Part shown: positions 16,360 through 24,160 of the stretch, piece after piece | Position numbering within the stretch: the stretch's first letter is position 1 | Layout of the letters: every line of letters begins with the position of its first letter | Source: Lentzea nigeriaca | GTDB taxonomy: Bacteria; Actinomycetota; Actinomycetes; Mycobacteriales; Pseudonocardiaceae | Length of the DNA stretch: 64,000 nucleotides | Reading direction: 5' to 3' | Assembly: GCF_016907955.1 (NCBI RefSeq) | Contig: NZ_JAFBCX010000002.1 | Location: 806,001 to 870,000, forward strand | The notes under the pieces: generated by a model | The model's database searches: none | The model's input: only the letters and a program-made list of their open reading frames with translations | Told to the model about the DNA's origin: nothing | Position numbers and translations under genes: made by a program

Positions 16360-16484
16360 CCCGTCACAACCCGCCCCGGCGGACCCGTCACCCGTCACAC
16401 GTCCTGTGACGGGTACCAAAACGGCTCTCACCAGCGGAAACGGGCCACCGTGACGGGTGTGACGCGTGACGGGTAACCCGTCAC
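16359..16484. repeat. Array of seven ACCCGTCAC boxes; candidate transfer locus (clt/TRS)
   Basis: Direct copies begin at 16359, 16383, 16390 and 16476; inverted copies (GTGACGGGT) at 16406, 16450 and 16466. Two copies overlap by 2 nt, and 16466-16484 is a palindrome with one central base. TraB proteins of Streptomyces bind clusters of 8-bp recognition repeats at clt, usually next to traB, which is where this array sits. It could instead be a replication or regulatory region; 16360-16651 otherwise holds no gene. Confidence 0.65.
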
Positions 16485-16651
16485 AACCACGGGAAACGGC
16501 CGTGTGCCGCGCCATCTCGACACGGGCGCGGCACTGTCCCGTCTCAGGCGACTTTATCGGTGTCTCGCTCAAGTGTGTTCGCTCCCTGCCTATGGGCACA
16601 GTCAGGCAAGGCCCTCACCGCGCGGTGACATCCGCTCATGCCGATGTGCGC

Positions 16652-17698
16652 ATGGCATCGATCCAGCAGGACAATCGTCAGGTGCCAATGGAGCTGCGCC
16701 GACCCGACCACCTCGAGGACGATGCATGGGAGGCCATTCAGATTCACGCTCGGCGTCTCGAGGGTGCTCAGACTTCAGCTGACGCCGGATGGGTCATCGG
16801 ATGCGCCAAGGATTTGATCGAGTGCGTCGCCCGCGTCGTCCTCGATGCCAAGGGAGTGCCGCTATCCGGCACAGCCGATTTCGACGAGGCCGTCAACGCT
16901 GCCCATCTTGCACTCGAACGCCAGCCTGGCCGAGACGTCAGCATGTCTCCTGACATCCGGGCCATCGCGAGCTCGGCCAAGAAAATGGTCCTCAGTGTCC
17001 GTTCGGTCCGGAACAACGACGGGGCTGGGCACGGACGTGCACGCGTCCGGGCAATAGAGGAAGAGACGGTCACTGTCATCGCCGACGCGACGGCGCTGTG
17101 GGTTCGATGGGCTCTTCGCCGCCTTGGGCACATTCTCATCGGCGAATCGGACCGACTTATCGCCGAGCTGCGCGACGCGATCGTCTACCAGCGTTCGCTG
17201 AAGGAGCACCTCGAAGCAGTGATGCTGCCGGACCAGCCACCTGAGACGCAGCGTGCAATCGGGTTCGCGTTCGGTGCGCGTGCCGCTCAGGACACAGGCA
17301 ACCCGCGTATCGTCGGCATCGACCCGGCGATCGAGTCCAGCGACGTCCGGGCGTGGCCGATCCCGTACCGACTCGGCATCACCGAGGGTCTGCTACTCGG
17401 TCGCTGGGGTTACCGAACCTCGACCGATCGCTACGTGCCAGAGATGGCCGGCGTGCTCACCGCCGTGCCAGTCAACAACCTGCGGACCGAGTTGCCGGTG
17501 CTGATCGAGAAGGTTCGGTCGGCAGGGTATCCGTCGGGCTACCAGTCGCCGATGGCCGACCAACTGCAGGTCGCCGCAGCGCTGCGAGCCCACGTCGAGC
17601 TGATTCCTGGCGAGGCGCGCGAACTGTGGCTCAAGCTTGCTGCAGTTTTCGAGGAGCCGGACCCGTCGGAGTTCACGGACGACGAGGAGTTGGAATGA
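16652..17698 (+). CDS. Abortive-infection (Abi_C) family protein with novel C-terminal extension
   Basis: About 348 aa. Residues roughly 35-165 match the Abi_C domain: WVIGCAKDLIECVARVVLDA, then VRSVRNNDGAGHGRA, the RN-x3-G-x-GHGR signature of the family. The remaining 180 residues (EHLEAVMLPDQPPETQR; YPSGYQSPMADQLQVAAALR) are unrecognised. Family members are linked to phage exclusion; the GHGR motif is reminiscent of HEPN RNases, but activity is not shown. The start is uncertain: ATG 16652 or 16688, and the frame is open back to 16466. A 14-bp hairpin follows at 17834. Confidence 0.75.
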   Translation: MASIQQDNRQVPMELRRPDHLEDDAWEAIQIHARRLEGAQTSADAGWVIGCAKDLIECVARVVLDAKGVPLSGTADFDEAVNAAHLALERQPGRDVSMSPDIRAIASSAKKMVLSVRSVRNNDGAGHGRARVRAIEEETVTVIADATALWVRWALRRLGHILIGESDRLIAELRDAIVYQRSLKEHLEAVMLPDQPPETQRAIGFAFGARAAQDTGNPRIVGIDPAIESSDVRAWPIPYRLGITEGLLLGRWGYRTSTDRYVPEMAGVLTAVPVNNLRTELPVLIEKVRSAGYPSGYQSPMADQLQVAAALRAHVELIPGEARELWLKLAAVFEEPDPSEFTDDEELE

Positions 17699-17833
17699 AC
17701 TCGATGTACCGCGATGGTCCACGCTCCTGGAGCGAATCGACGGTCGGCGCCCTGCCTCTGCACAAACGCTACCGTTCGCCAGCTGACGATCATCCGCTCA
17801 TGCCGCATAGAGCGCGCTCGCTGATCCGTGACG

Positions 17834-17874
17834 ACATGTCCTGAGACAGGACGTTCACTGGTCTCAGGACATGT
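17834..17874. terminator. 14-bp inverted repeat between convergent genes
   Basis: ACATGTCCTGAGAC pairs with GTCTCAGGACATGT around 13 bases. It lies in the 250-bp gap between the Abi_C gene and the convergent zinc-finger gene and may terminate both. The rest of the gap shows nothing recognisable. Confidence 0.55.
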
Positions 17875-17949
17875 TGCATCGAGGCAGAACAGAGCCCACG
17901 CCTACTGACATTGGTCAATTGAGACGGGACAGGCACGTGGCACCCGTCA

Positions 17950-18594
17950 CTACGTGATCGTGCGCCGCCGTGGTCGCGACGCGGCACGCTGGTAGTCGTC
18001 CACAAGCCGAGCCAGTGCGTCCATCCGGTTGCGCCACGGCCCGCCGTGCACGCGCGCCAGGCTCGCGGTCTGCGCCTCCCAGCGGCTACTACGCCGACCG
18101 GTCACCGACAACACCTGCTCCAGAAACCCCACCACGACCGGAGCATCCTCAGCCCCCGCCAGTACCCGCCACCCGGTTCGTGTGGGGTCTGCCGAGCGTT
18201 CGAGCCGGACGGTGTTCAGGTCCAGCGGAGCAGGGCGCGTCGGCGGCTTGGCTCGGCTCGGTCGCGGCTTGCTTTCCGTGACAGGTTCCGTGACGGGCGG
18301 TGCGGGCGGCTCAGCCGCCACGGCAGTGGGGGCGACCGGGACGAGTTGAGCGAGTTCGGCAGCGGCACGCGTGAGCTGATGTGCGGCCAGCTCCGTGTCC
18401 CCGTCCGTCAGTACCGCCCGCCGCACCTCGGCGGCCGCCGCCTCGACAGCGGCCACGGCCGCCAGCACGTCACCATGCCGGGTGGCGACACGAGCGCGGC
18501 GAGCGCGTTGACGGCACGCGGCGTTGTGGTAGCGGGCCGGTCGCCCACGGTTCGTCCCTGCCTGCAACGGCTGTCCGCATCCCGCACACTTCAC
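17950..18594 (-). CDS. Protein with N-terminal zinc-ribbon-like motif
   Basis: 214 aa. The N-terminus KCAGCGQPL, then GRPARYHNAACRQRARRARV, is a Cys-rich, Arg-rich head resembling small zinc ribbons of actinobacterial DNA-associated proteins. A helical Ala-rich segment and a Pro-rich linker follow, and the C-terminal part (SLARVHGGPWRNRMDALARL) is basic. Its function is unknown; a DNA-binding or accessory role is inferred. Upstream is a cluster of four TTCGTGAC-type boxes. Confidence 0.65.
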   Translation of the reverse strand: MKCAGCGQPLQAGTNRGRPARYHNAACRQRARRARVATRHGDVLAAVAAVEAAAAEVRRAVLTDGDTELAAHQLTRAAAELAQLVPVAPTAVAAEPPAPPVTEPVTESKPRPSRAKPPTRPAPLDLNTVRLERSADPTRTGWRVLAGAEDAPVVVGFLEQVLSVTGRRSSRWEAQTASLARVHGGPWRNRMDALARLVDDYQRAASRPRRRTIT

Positions 18595-18609
18595 GGCTCA
18601 CCACTCCGA

Positions 18610-18674
18610 TTCGTGACTAGTTTCGTGACGCCCGTATCGAGCATAGCAAGGTTGTCACGAAAAGAGTCACGAAA
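18610..18674. promoter_or_regulatory. Four TTCGTGAC boxes, two direct and two inverted
   Basis: TTCGTGAC at 18610-18617, TTTCGTGAC at 18621-18629, then GTCACGAAA at 18654-18662 and 18666-18674. The symmetrical set sits directly upstream of the 17950-18594 gene and looks like a multi-site operator or a replication/partition site of the element. Confidence 0.55.
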
Positions 18675-18706
18675 GTGTGGACGCCGCCCAGCCAGGCTTC
18701 GGCTGG

Positions 18707-19582
18707 TCAGCGTGCGGTGTCTTTGAGGTCCTGCGCCGCGCGGTGGAGATGCTCGGCCGTTAAGGCGTCCGTGAGCGTCGTGGACCTCAGCCGACCGAAC
18801 CACTCCAGGTATGGCCGCCGCTCAGCCTCGCTCTCAAGCCACACGCCGCCGTGCGGGCAGTCGAGGTACACGACATCGTCAAACTGCGCCTCACGGAACG
18901 ACAGCACAGTGAACGAGGTTATCCCCGCGACCGCACCCGCACTATCCGGCATGAGGTACACGCTCACTCCGGGAAGCTGAGCGAACACCGCCAACTGAAA
19001 CAACTGGTCGGCCATCACCAACGCACTGCCGACAGGCCGCCTCAACACCGCCTCTCCCAGAACGAGATCCACACGCAAGCTTGGATCTTGGTCAAGTTGG
19101 GACAGCATCTGCGCACGGTGCTGATCGTCGTAACCGCAGTGACCTTGCTCAGAGACCGTCTGGACTTGTCCGCCTCGAACCGCGGTCGAGTACTCGGGAG
19201 TCCAGACCAGCGGCGGTAAGACGTCCAGTGCCACCACCCGCGCGTAGCTCGCCTCAGCCTCGACCTCGGAGTAGGTCCAGCCGACACAGGGCCTCGTGCC
19301 GCCGGTCGTCAGGTCGAACGTGCGGGGATCACGTGCGCGCTGCGCACCCCAGAACACCGGCTCTCGCCGGACGTCGTCGATCCCGTAGACCAGCGCGAGC
19401 GCCATCACGTCGGCAGCGGTGATCGGGACCAGCCCGTTCTGCATCGTCGAAGTCTTGGCCGGAGACCAGTGCACGCGCGCGGTCACTTCCGACAGACTCA
19501 AGCCGCTTTCCAAGCGCCACAACGCAAGCGCACGCGCAACAGCCCGATTCAGAAGACTGGACCTGAACCCCCTAGACATCAC
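18707..19582 (-). CDS. HTH regulator with DUF5753 domain (Scr1/antitoxin-like)
   Basis: 291 aa. N-terminal XRE-type HTH (ALALWRLESGLSLSEVTARV, then HWSPAKTSTMQNG), then a DUF5753 domain: VVALDVLPPLVWTPEYSTAV, GEAVLRRPVGSALVMADQL, LPGVSVYLMPDSAGAVAG, FREAQFDDVVYLDCPHGGVW. This architecture is abundant in actinomycetes and often occurs in pairs, as here, usually with a DUF397 partner; no DUF397 gene is visible. It overlaps the upstream paralogue by 11 nt. Likely a regulator, target unknown. Confidence 0.85.
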   Translation of the reverse strand: MMSRGFRSSLLNRAVARALALWRLESGLSLSEVTARVHWSPAKTSTMQNGLVPITAADVMALALVYGIDDVRREPVFWGAQRARDPRTFDLTTGGTRPCVGWTYSEVEAEASYARVVALDVLPPLVWTPEYSTAVRGGQVQTVSEQGHCGYDDQHRAQMLSQLDQDPSLRVDLVLGEAVLRRPVGSALVMADQLFQLAVFAQLPGVSVYLMPDSAGAVAGITSFTVLSFREAQFDDVVYLDCPHGGVWLESEAERRPYLEWFGRLRSTTLTDALTAEHLHRAAQDLKDTAR

Positions 19583-20459
19583 GGTCCGTCTCCGTCCTCA
19601 GCGGACAGTCCTGCTCCGTAGCCCATGAGAGGTCGCACAGGCGGACCAACAGCGCCTTGGAAGCGTCCTCGTTCAAACTGCTCGCATCGAGTGCGCGAAT
19701 GACCTTCTCGTAGCCCCTGACCGCGTCCGCCGCCTCAGTGAAGAGACTGGAGTTCTCCGTCTCCGTCCACACCAGCGGTTCGTACTTCGGGAAGGCCAAG
19801 TACGTGAACGGTCCGGCCAAGCCCGCGTGCGCGCCACGCGAGACGGGCACGATCCGGATCGTGACGTTCGGCCGGTTCGCCATGTGTAGTAGGTGAAGCA
19901 ACTGCCCGGCGTGCACCTCGGCACCACCGACCGGCAGAAGCAACGCCAACTCGTGAATGAGGAACGTGCACCGCACACCACGCCACAGCGCCTTCTGCAT
20001 CGCAAGATGTGTCTGTACACGCTCTTGAAGGTCACTCGCCGGCATCGTGGAGGACGCGCGCAGCACCTCGCACATGTAGTCCGCTGTCTGAAGAAACAGC
20101 GGCACCAGGTGCGTGTGCCAACCCGTCAGTGTCTTGGCCAGCTTCAGATTTTCGACAGCCGTCCGGACCTGGGCAGGCGCGTACATGCCGTGCTGCTGCC
20201 ACCAGCCACGGATGTGCGTCTCCGGGTACAGCGCCAGCAGATGAGCTGCCTCAGTCGACTTGACCCGGCAGGCACCCAACAGGGCGGCAACCTCAACCTG
20301 AGTGGCACCACCCTTGCCGTTCACCACGTTCGACAGCTTGGCCGCGTCCCAGTCCACGATGTCGGCGAGCGCGCACAAGGTCAGACCGGCACCCTCGATC
20401 GCCGCTCTCAGGCCAGCGCCGAACTCACGACCGCGCGCGGTAGAGATCCGCTTAGGCAT
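19572..20459 (-). CDS. HTH regulator with DUF5753 domain
   Basis: 295 aa, paralogous to the downstream gene. HTH about residues 12-60 (AAIEGAGLTLCALADIVDWD, AKLSNVVNGKGG), DUF5753 in the remainder (TGWHTHLVPLFLQTADYMCE, IHELALLLPVGGAEVHAGQL, VTIRIVPVSRGAHAGLAG, PFTYLAFPKYEPLVWTETEN). The pair is transcribed together and probably co-regulates part of the element. Ligand and operator are not evident. Confidence 0.85.
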   Translation of the reverse strand: MPKRISTARGREFGAGLRAAIEGAGLTLCALADIVDWDAAKLSNVVNGKGGATQVEVAALLGACRVKSTEAAHLLALYPETHIRGWWQQHGMYAPAQVRTAVENLKLAKTLTGWHTHLVPLFLQTADYMCEVLRASSTMPASDLQERVQTHLAMQKALWRGVRCTFLIHELALLLPVGGAEVHAGQLLHLLHMANRPNVTIRIVPVSRGAHAGLAGPFTYLAFPKYEPLVWTETENSSLFTEAADAVRGYEKVIRALDASSLNEDASKALLVRLCDLSWATEQDCPLRTETDRDV

Positions 20460-20585
20460 ACCAACTTCCTTGCAGTGGTTCGAAAAGACGATGAGAGAAG
20501 CCGACGCGGCGACGCGCGCCGCGTCGGCTCTCCCTGACCAACCTCGGACGAGGGTGAGACGGAGCCCCGGAGGTTGGCGGCTTTG

Positions 20586-20843
20586 TCACGACGGCAACCG
20601 CTTGGGGAACCCACCGGCCTGTTCGGCCTGGTCCTCGACAGCGTCAACCGTCGTCGGCTGTTCGGACTGCTTGCGGTCCTCGGCGTGGTTCACGAGGAGT
20701 CCTCCGAGCGAGATCAGGATCTCGCCGAACTCCTGCTGCCGCTCTGGCGTCAGGGTTTCCATGACGAAGTCGAACAGGACGTTCGGCATGAGTTTGGAGA
20801 TCTTCCCGAACTCGGTGATCAGTTCGGTGTCCTCGGACCTCAC
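20586..20843 (-). CDS. Small hypothetical protein
   Basis: 85 aa (MRSEDTELITEFGKISKLMP at the start, then FVMETLTPERQQEFGEILIS), acidic and helical, no membrane segment. It overlaps the stop of the membrane-protein gene upstream by 4 nt (ATGA), so the two are coupled. Unknown family. Confidence 0.6.
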   Translation of the reverse strand: MRSEDTELITEFGKISKLMPNVLFDFVMETLTPERQQEFGEILISLGGLLVNHAEDRKQSEQPTTVDAVEDQAEQAGGFPKRLPS

Positions 20844-21175
20844 GAGGCAACTCCTCGCGCAAGCTGTGACTCTTCAAGCCTGTGCCTGCCAGTCGACGCG
20901 GGCGGCTTGATCGCGGGCAACTCCTGTGTGTCTGCTGTGCGCGCTGTCGGCAGTGAGACCGGAAGATCCTCCTGCGGGCTGTCGGTGGGCTGCAGATCGT
21001 CGAGCGCGTCCTGAACGTCCGCGTTCGCCCAAGCAGCCTCCTGGGCGGCATTCACGGCCTCCTCAGCAGCCGCTCGGGCTTGTCGGACGTACTTCCGGCC
21101 AAGTGCCACCGTGTACGCGAGCGGCAGCACCAGCCACACCACGAACAGCACGACTCCTGTTGCATCCCACACCAT
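20840..21175 (-). CDS. Small single-pass membrane protein
   Basis: 111 aa with an N-terminal hydrophobic helix (VVLFVVWLVLPLAYTVALG), an Ala-rich amphipathic stretch and an acidic Pro-rich tail. No family recognised. It forms a two-gene unit with the 85-aa gene and is divergent from the TPR regulator at 21325. Confidence 0.6.
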   Translation of the reverse strand: MVWDATGVVLFVVWLVLPLAYTVALGRKYVRQARAAAEEAVNAAQEAAWANADVQDALDDLQPTDSPQEDLPVSLPTARTADTQELPAIKPPASTGRHRLEESQLARGVAS

Positions 21176-21281
21176 GATCGTCCACCGTCCTCCCGAAGAA
21201 CGTGACAGCAGACATCAGCGTCTCCAGCGGCAGGGTGGGCGTAAATGACCTGGCTGTGACCACTGGCGACATAACGCGACC

Positions 21282-21303
21282 TATACTGATCGGCGCTGAC
21301 ATC
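21282..21303 (+). promoter_or_regulatory. Promoter and operator of the 21325 regulator
   Basis: TATACT at 21282-21287 is a good -10 element. GCGCTGACATC at 21293-21303 follows at the expected transcription start and is identical to the string at 12292 upstream of the transfer operon. ACTGAT/ATCAGT half-sites flank it. Confidence 0.5.
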
Positions 21304-21324
21304 AGTGAGGCGGAAGGTCAGCCG

Positions 21325-22488
21325 ATGGATTCAGGAGATCGACAGCGACAGTCACGGACGTTGTTCGGCGAGCTGCTGCGCCAGCGGAAGCAGACGGCAG
21401 AGGAGTTCAGTCAGGAGGCTGAGCGCTTCGCGCGCGAGCGAGGATTGAACGCCACCATAAGTCCGCGCCATGTCCAGCGGTTCGCGTCTGGCCGCCGTGC
21501 CGATGGCAAGCCTCTCGGTCTTCCTCAGCCGTCAACGCGACGTCTGCTCGAAGGCATGCTCAGTGTGCCGATCGAACGGCTGCTCGAACCTGTGCCCGAT
21601 GCCGCACCCGTGGTCACGGATGACGACCTGGGATTGCAGGCCCGGATTGCCGCCGGGCGGAACATGGACATGGAGACCGTCGGCCTCCTTCGGCAGAAGC
21701 TCGACATCACGCGCGTGATTGATCGCCGACTGGGCGCGTCCGCCTTGCTCGGCGAGCTTCGCGCCCAGATAGGCCAGATGGAACGAGCGATGCGTGACGT
21801 GCTCAGCCAGCCGATCCGGTCGGGTCTTGCCGAAGTTCTCGTCGACGCTTCCGCTCTTGCTGGTTGGCAGTCGCTCGATCAGGGACTCGTCAGTGAATCG
21901 TGGGACCATTACAACACGGCTCGAATGGCAGCGCGTGAGGCACGCTCGCCAGCGCTCGAAGCTTATGCGTGTGCTGGACAGGCCGTTGTGTTGCTCGACA
22001 TCGGCGAAGTGCGAGCGGCCGTTGAGTTGACGAACTACGCGCGGACAATCGCCAAAGGGAGGGTTCCCGAACTGCTCTTCGCTTGGCTCACCGCAGGCTA
22101 CGGTGAAGCGTGTGCGGCGAACGGAGAGCGTGACATGTGCATGCGCGCTTTTGATGAGGCTCTGCGTTCTATGCCCGCCAGCATCGACAGTTCGGATACG
22201 CCGTATCTGGTGTTCGACTCAACACACCTGGCGCGTTGGCGCGGCAGCGCGCTTGCTCGGCTCGGTGCCCGGGAGGCCGTCGAGGTTCTGTCCGATGTCC
22301 TGCGCCGACTCGATCCCACTTTCACACGAGCTGAAACCGCGCTCAGGGTTGACCTGGTGCAGGTCTTCACCGCCACGGGGGAGAAACACGAAGTAGCCGC
22401 ACACGCGGAGCGTGCGCGGCTACTTGCTACGCAGATCGGATCTCAGCGCCAGCGAAAGAGGCTTACTTCGCTGCTCGTTTCCGGCTGA
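21325..22488 (+). CDS. XRE-like regulator with TPR-like domain, paralogue of 10537-11757
   Basis: 387 aa from MDSGDRQRQSRTLFGELLRQ; this start was preferred over the open frame from 21202 because a -10 element and operator lie in between. N-terminal HTH-like region about residues 10-75, then helical repeats homologous to the other regulator (SALAGWQSLDQGLVSESWDH; GQAVVLLDIGEVRAAVELTN; RARLLATQIGSQRQRKRL). The 3' end overlaps the convergent integrase gene by 26 nt. The architecture recalls ligand-gated HTH-TPR receptors, but no cognate peptide gene is apparent. Confidence 0.78.
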   Translation: MDSGDRQRQSRTLFGELLRQRKQTAEEFSQEAERFARERGLNATISPRHVQRFASGRRADGKPLGLPQPSTRRLLEGMLSVPIERLLEPVPDAAPVVTDDDLGLQARIAAGRNMDMETVGLLRQKLDITRVIDRRLGASALLGELRAQIGQMERAMRDVLSQPIRSGLAEVLVDASALAGWQSLDQGLVSESWDHYNTARMAAREARSPALEAYACAGQAVVLLDIGEVRAAVELTNYARTIAKGRVPELLFAWLTAGYGEACAANGERDMCMRAFDEALRSMPASIDSSDTPYLVFDSTHLARWRGSALARLGAREAVEVLSDVLRRLDPTFTRAETALRVDLVQVFTATGEKHEVAAHAERARLLATQIGSQRQRKRLTSLLVSG

Positions 22489-24040
22489 GGCTCACGACTT
22501 CGGCAATGTCTGGCTCTTCTCCCGGAGCCAGCACGACGGCGCGCTTACCACGGCTCGCGTGAACGAGTCCTTCGGCTTTCAGCTCTGCGATAGCGCGGTT
22601 GACGGTTCCGGCTGACAGGCTGTAACGGCTCTTCAGCTCGACCACGGTAGGAAGTTGGTCGCCCGGACGCAGTGCGCCGCACGTGATCGCGCCTCGAAGA
22701 TCTGCGTAGATCTTCTGATACGGGTTGTCGGCCGTCGGTTCCAGAGTTGTTGTGACAGCGCCGGACTCGGAAACCGTGATCGGCGCTTTGGGCATCCGGG
22801 TGCCGATGTTCCCGGCTGCCCGCTGGTCAGCCTCCGAGACCCAGGCGGAGTAAACGCGCAGCGTGGTGGCGCCTCCGCCGCTGTGTCCCAAGCGGCCGGC
22901 AACAGTGCGCACGTCCACACCTGCGGCGATTAGTTCCGTGGCGGAGTAGTGGCGCAACTGGTGGATGTTCATCTTCCAGCCGAGTCGTTCGCACATACGC
23001 CGGTATCGCTGCGTGACAGTGTCCGGCTTGAGCCAGGTGCTGTGATCGACCGACGACGAGAATACGCGGCTATCCCTCTTGAGCTTGACTCCGCCGATCT
23101 CTGCTTCGGCTTTCCGCTGGTCGATGTAGGCGCGTAGAAGGCCGACGGTTTCCGGGTCGAGCGCGATGCGCCGCTGTTGGTGAGTCTTGGTGTCCTGCTC
23201 CCAGGTTTCAGCGCCGTCCTGCGCGATGGCCGTCTGAATGGATAGGACCGCGTTGTTCAGGTCGAGCAGGTCCAGCCGTAGCGCGCAGACCTCACCGCGT
23301 CGTGCGCCGGTCGTCATCGCGAGCCACACGAACATTCCCCAGGGAAGATCCTTGAACGCCTCGTTGACGATCGCGGCTGCCTGTTCGGGAGTGGGAGGCT
23401 TCGGATTCGGCTTGACCGGCTTCGGTGGTTTCGCCTGGGCGAGCGGATTCACCTTGATCCAGCCCCAGCGAAGCGCGCAGTCGAGCGCGCCGCTCAGGCA
23501 GAAGTGAACCTGACGAACGGAGTTCTTTTCCAGCCCCTTGCACTCGTGAGGCTGGCAGTCGAGCTTCTTGCAGTCGTGGTTCTTCTCTTCGGACTTGTGC
23601 TCGACAAACTTCCTGCCTCCGCAGTGGGCACGGCACAGTCGGAGGGTCGCGTAAAGCGAGTCGATGACCTCGCCGTCCAGCTTCGCCACCGGCAGATCAC
23701 CGACAAGCGGACGGATGTGGTTGTTGATGTACCCCTCGTAGCCCTTACGCGTGTTCCGCTTGACGTCCAGGTTGTCCAGGTACCGGTCAAGGAGGGTGTT
23801 CACGTTTGCTTTGGTGCGCGGACTGCGCTGTTCGTCGATCTCGTTGAGGATTCGCGTCTTGGTCTTCTCTGCTTCGTCCCAGAGATCGGGTGTGTCTTTG
23901 GGAATCGTCTCGTGACGGTAATTCCGAAGGCCCGTCAGCGGGTCGACTCCCGCGTACACAACCACCCTGAGCGAGCCGCTCGGCAGGACCTCGATCCGCC
24001 CGCGCTCGCGGTCCTTGGGACCTGCCTTGCGCTTGGTCAT
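22463..24040 (-). CDS. int: Tyrosine integrase with C-terminal GntR-type winged helix
   Basis: 525 aa. Arm-binding N-terminus (residues 20-50), core-binding domain (about 75-200) with a Cys-rich insertion (C136, C140, C157, C162, C167), and catalytic domain with Arg247, His360-x-x-Arg363, His386 and Tyr397. A normal integrase would end near residue 415. Here residues 440-505 add a GntR-like winged HTH (NPYQKIYADLRGAITCGALR, PGDQLPTVVELKSRYSLSAG). The enzyme recombines the tRNA-Arg attachment sites. The extra domain could let it bind its own promoter or the att region. It sits 120 bases from the right repeat. Confidence 0.93.
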   Translation of the reverse strand: MTKRKAGPKDRERGRIEVLPSGSLRVVVYAGVDPLTGLRNYRHETIPKDTPDLWDEAEKTKTRILNEIDEQRSPRTKANVNTLLDRYLDNLDVKRNTRKGYEGYINNHIRPLVGDLPVAKLDGEVIDSLYATLRLCRAHCGGRKFVEHKSEEKNHDCKKLDCQPHECKGLEKNSVRQVHFCLSGALDCALRWGWIKVNPLAQAKPPKPVKPNPKPPTPEQAAAIVNEAFKDLPWGMFVWLAMTTGARRGEVCALRLDLLDLNNAVLSIQTAIAQDGAETWEQDTKTHQQRRIALDPETVGLLRAYIDQRKAEAEIGGVKLKRDSRVFSSSVDHSTWLKPDTVTQRYRRMCERLGWKMNIHQLRHYSATELIAAGVDVRTVAGRLGHSGGGATTLRVYSAWVSEADQRAAGNIGTRMPKAPITVSESGAVTTTLEPTADNPYQKIYADLRGAITCGALRPGDQLPTVVELKSRYSLSAGTVNRAIAELKAEGLVHASRGKRAVVLAPGEEPDIAEVVSLSRKRAAK

Positions 24041-24061
24041 GGTGCGACCGTACGCCCGCCT

Positions 24062-24082
24062 CGCACCACGCGCGGCACCACG
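24062..24082. promoter_or_regulatory. Possible integrase arm sites, right end
   Basis: CGCACCACG at 24062-24070 and GGCACCACG at 24074-24082, between the int start and the tRNA hairpin. They match boxes inside the left end at 7468 and 7480. Confidence 0.4.
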
Positions 24083-24119
24083 AAGGCGGGTGCTGATCGT
24101 CTTCAGTGTCGGCTGAAGA

Positions 24120-24159
24120 CTGAGGGCTCTGACCTGTTTTCACTGGTCAGAGCCCTCAG
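24120..24159 (-). terminator. 15-bp hairpin after tRNA-Arg
   Basis: CTGAGGGCTCTGACC pairs with GGTCAGAGCCCTCAG around a 10-nt loop, directly downstream of the minus-strand tRNA. It is likely the tRNA terminator, carried in on the element together with the restored tRNA 3' end. Confidence 0.7.
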
Positions 24160-24160
24160 T

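Noticed and set aside
16359-16484. Short-spaced repeats considered as a CRISPR array
   Set aside because: Units are 9 bases, in both orientations and with irregular spacing; no cas genes nearby.
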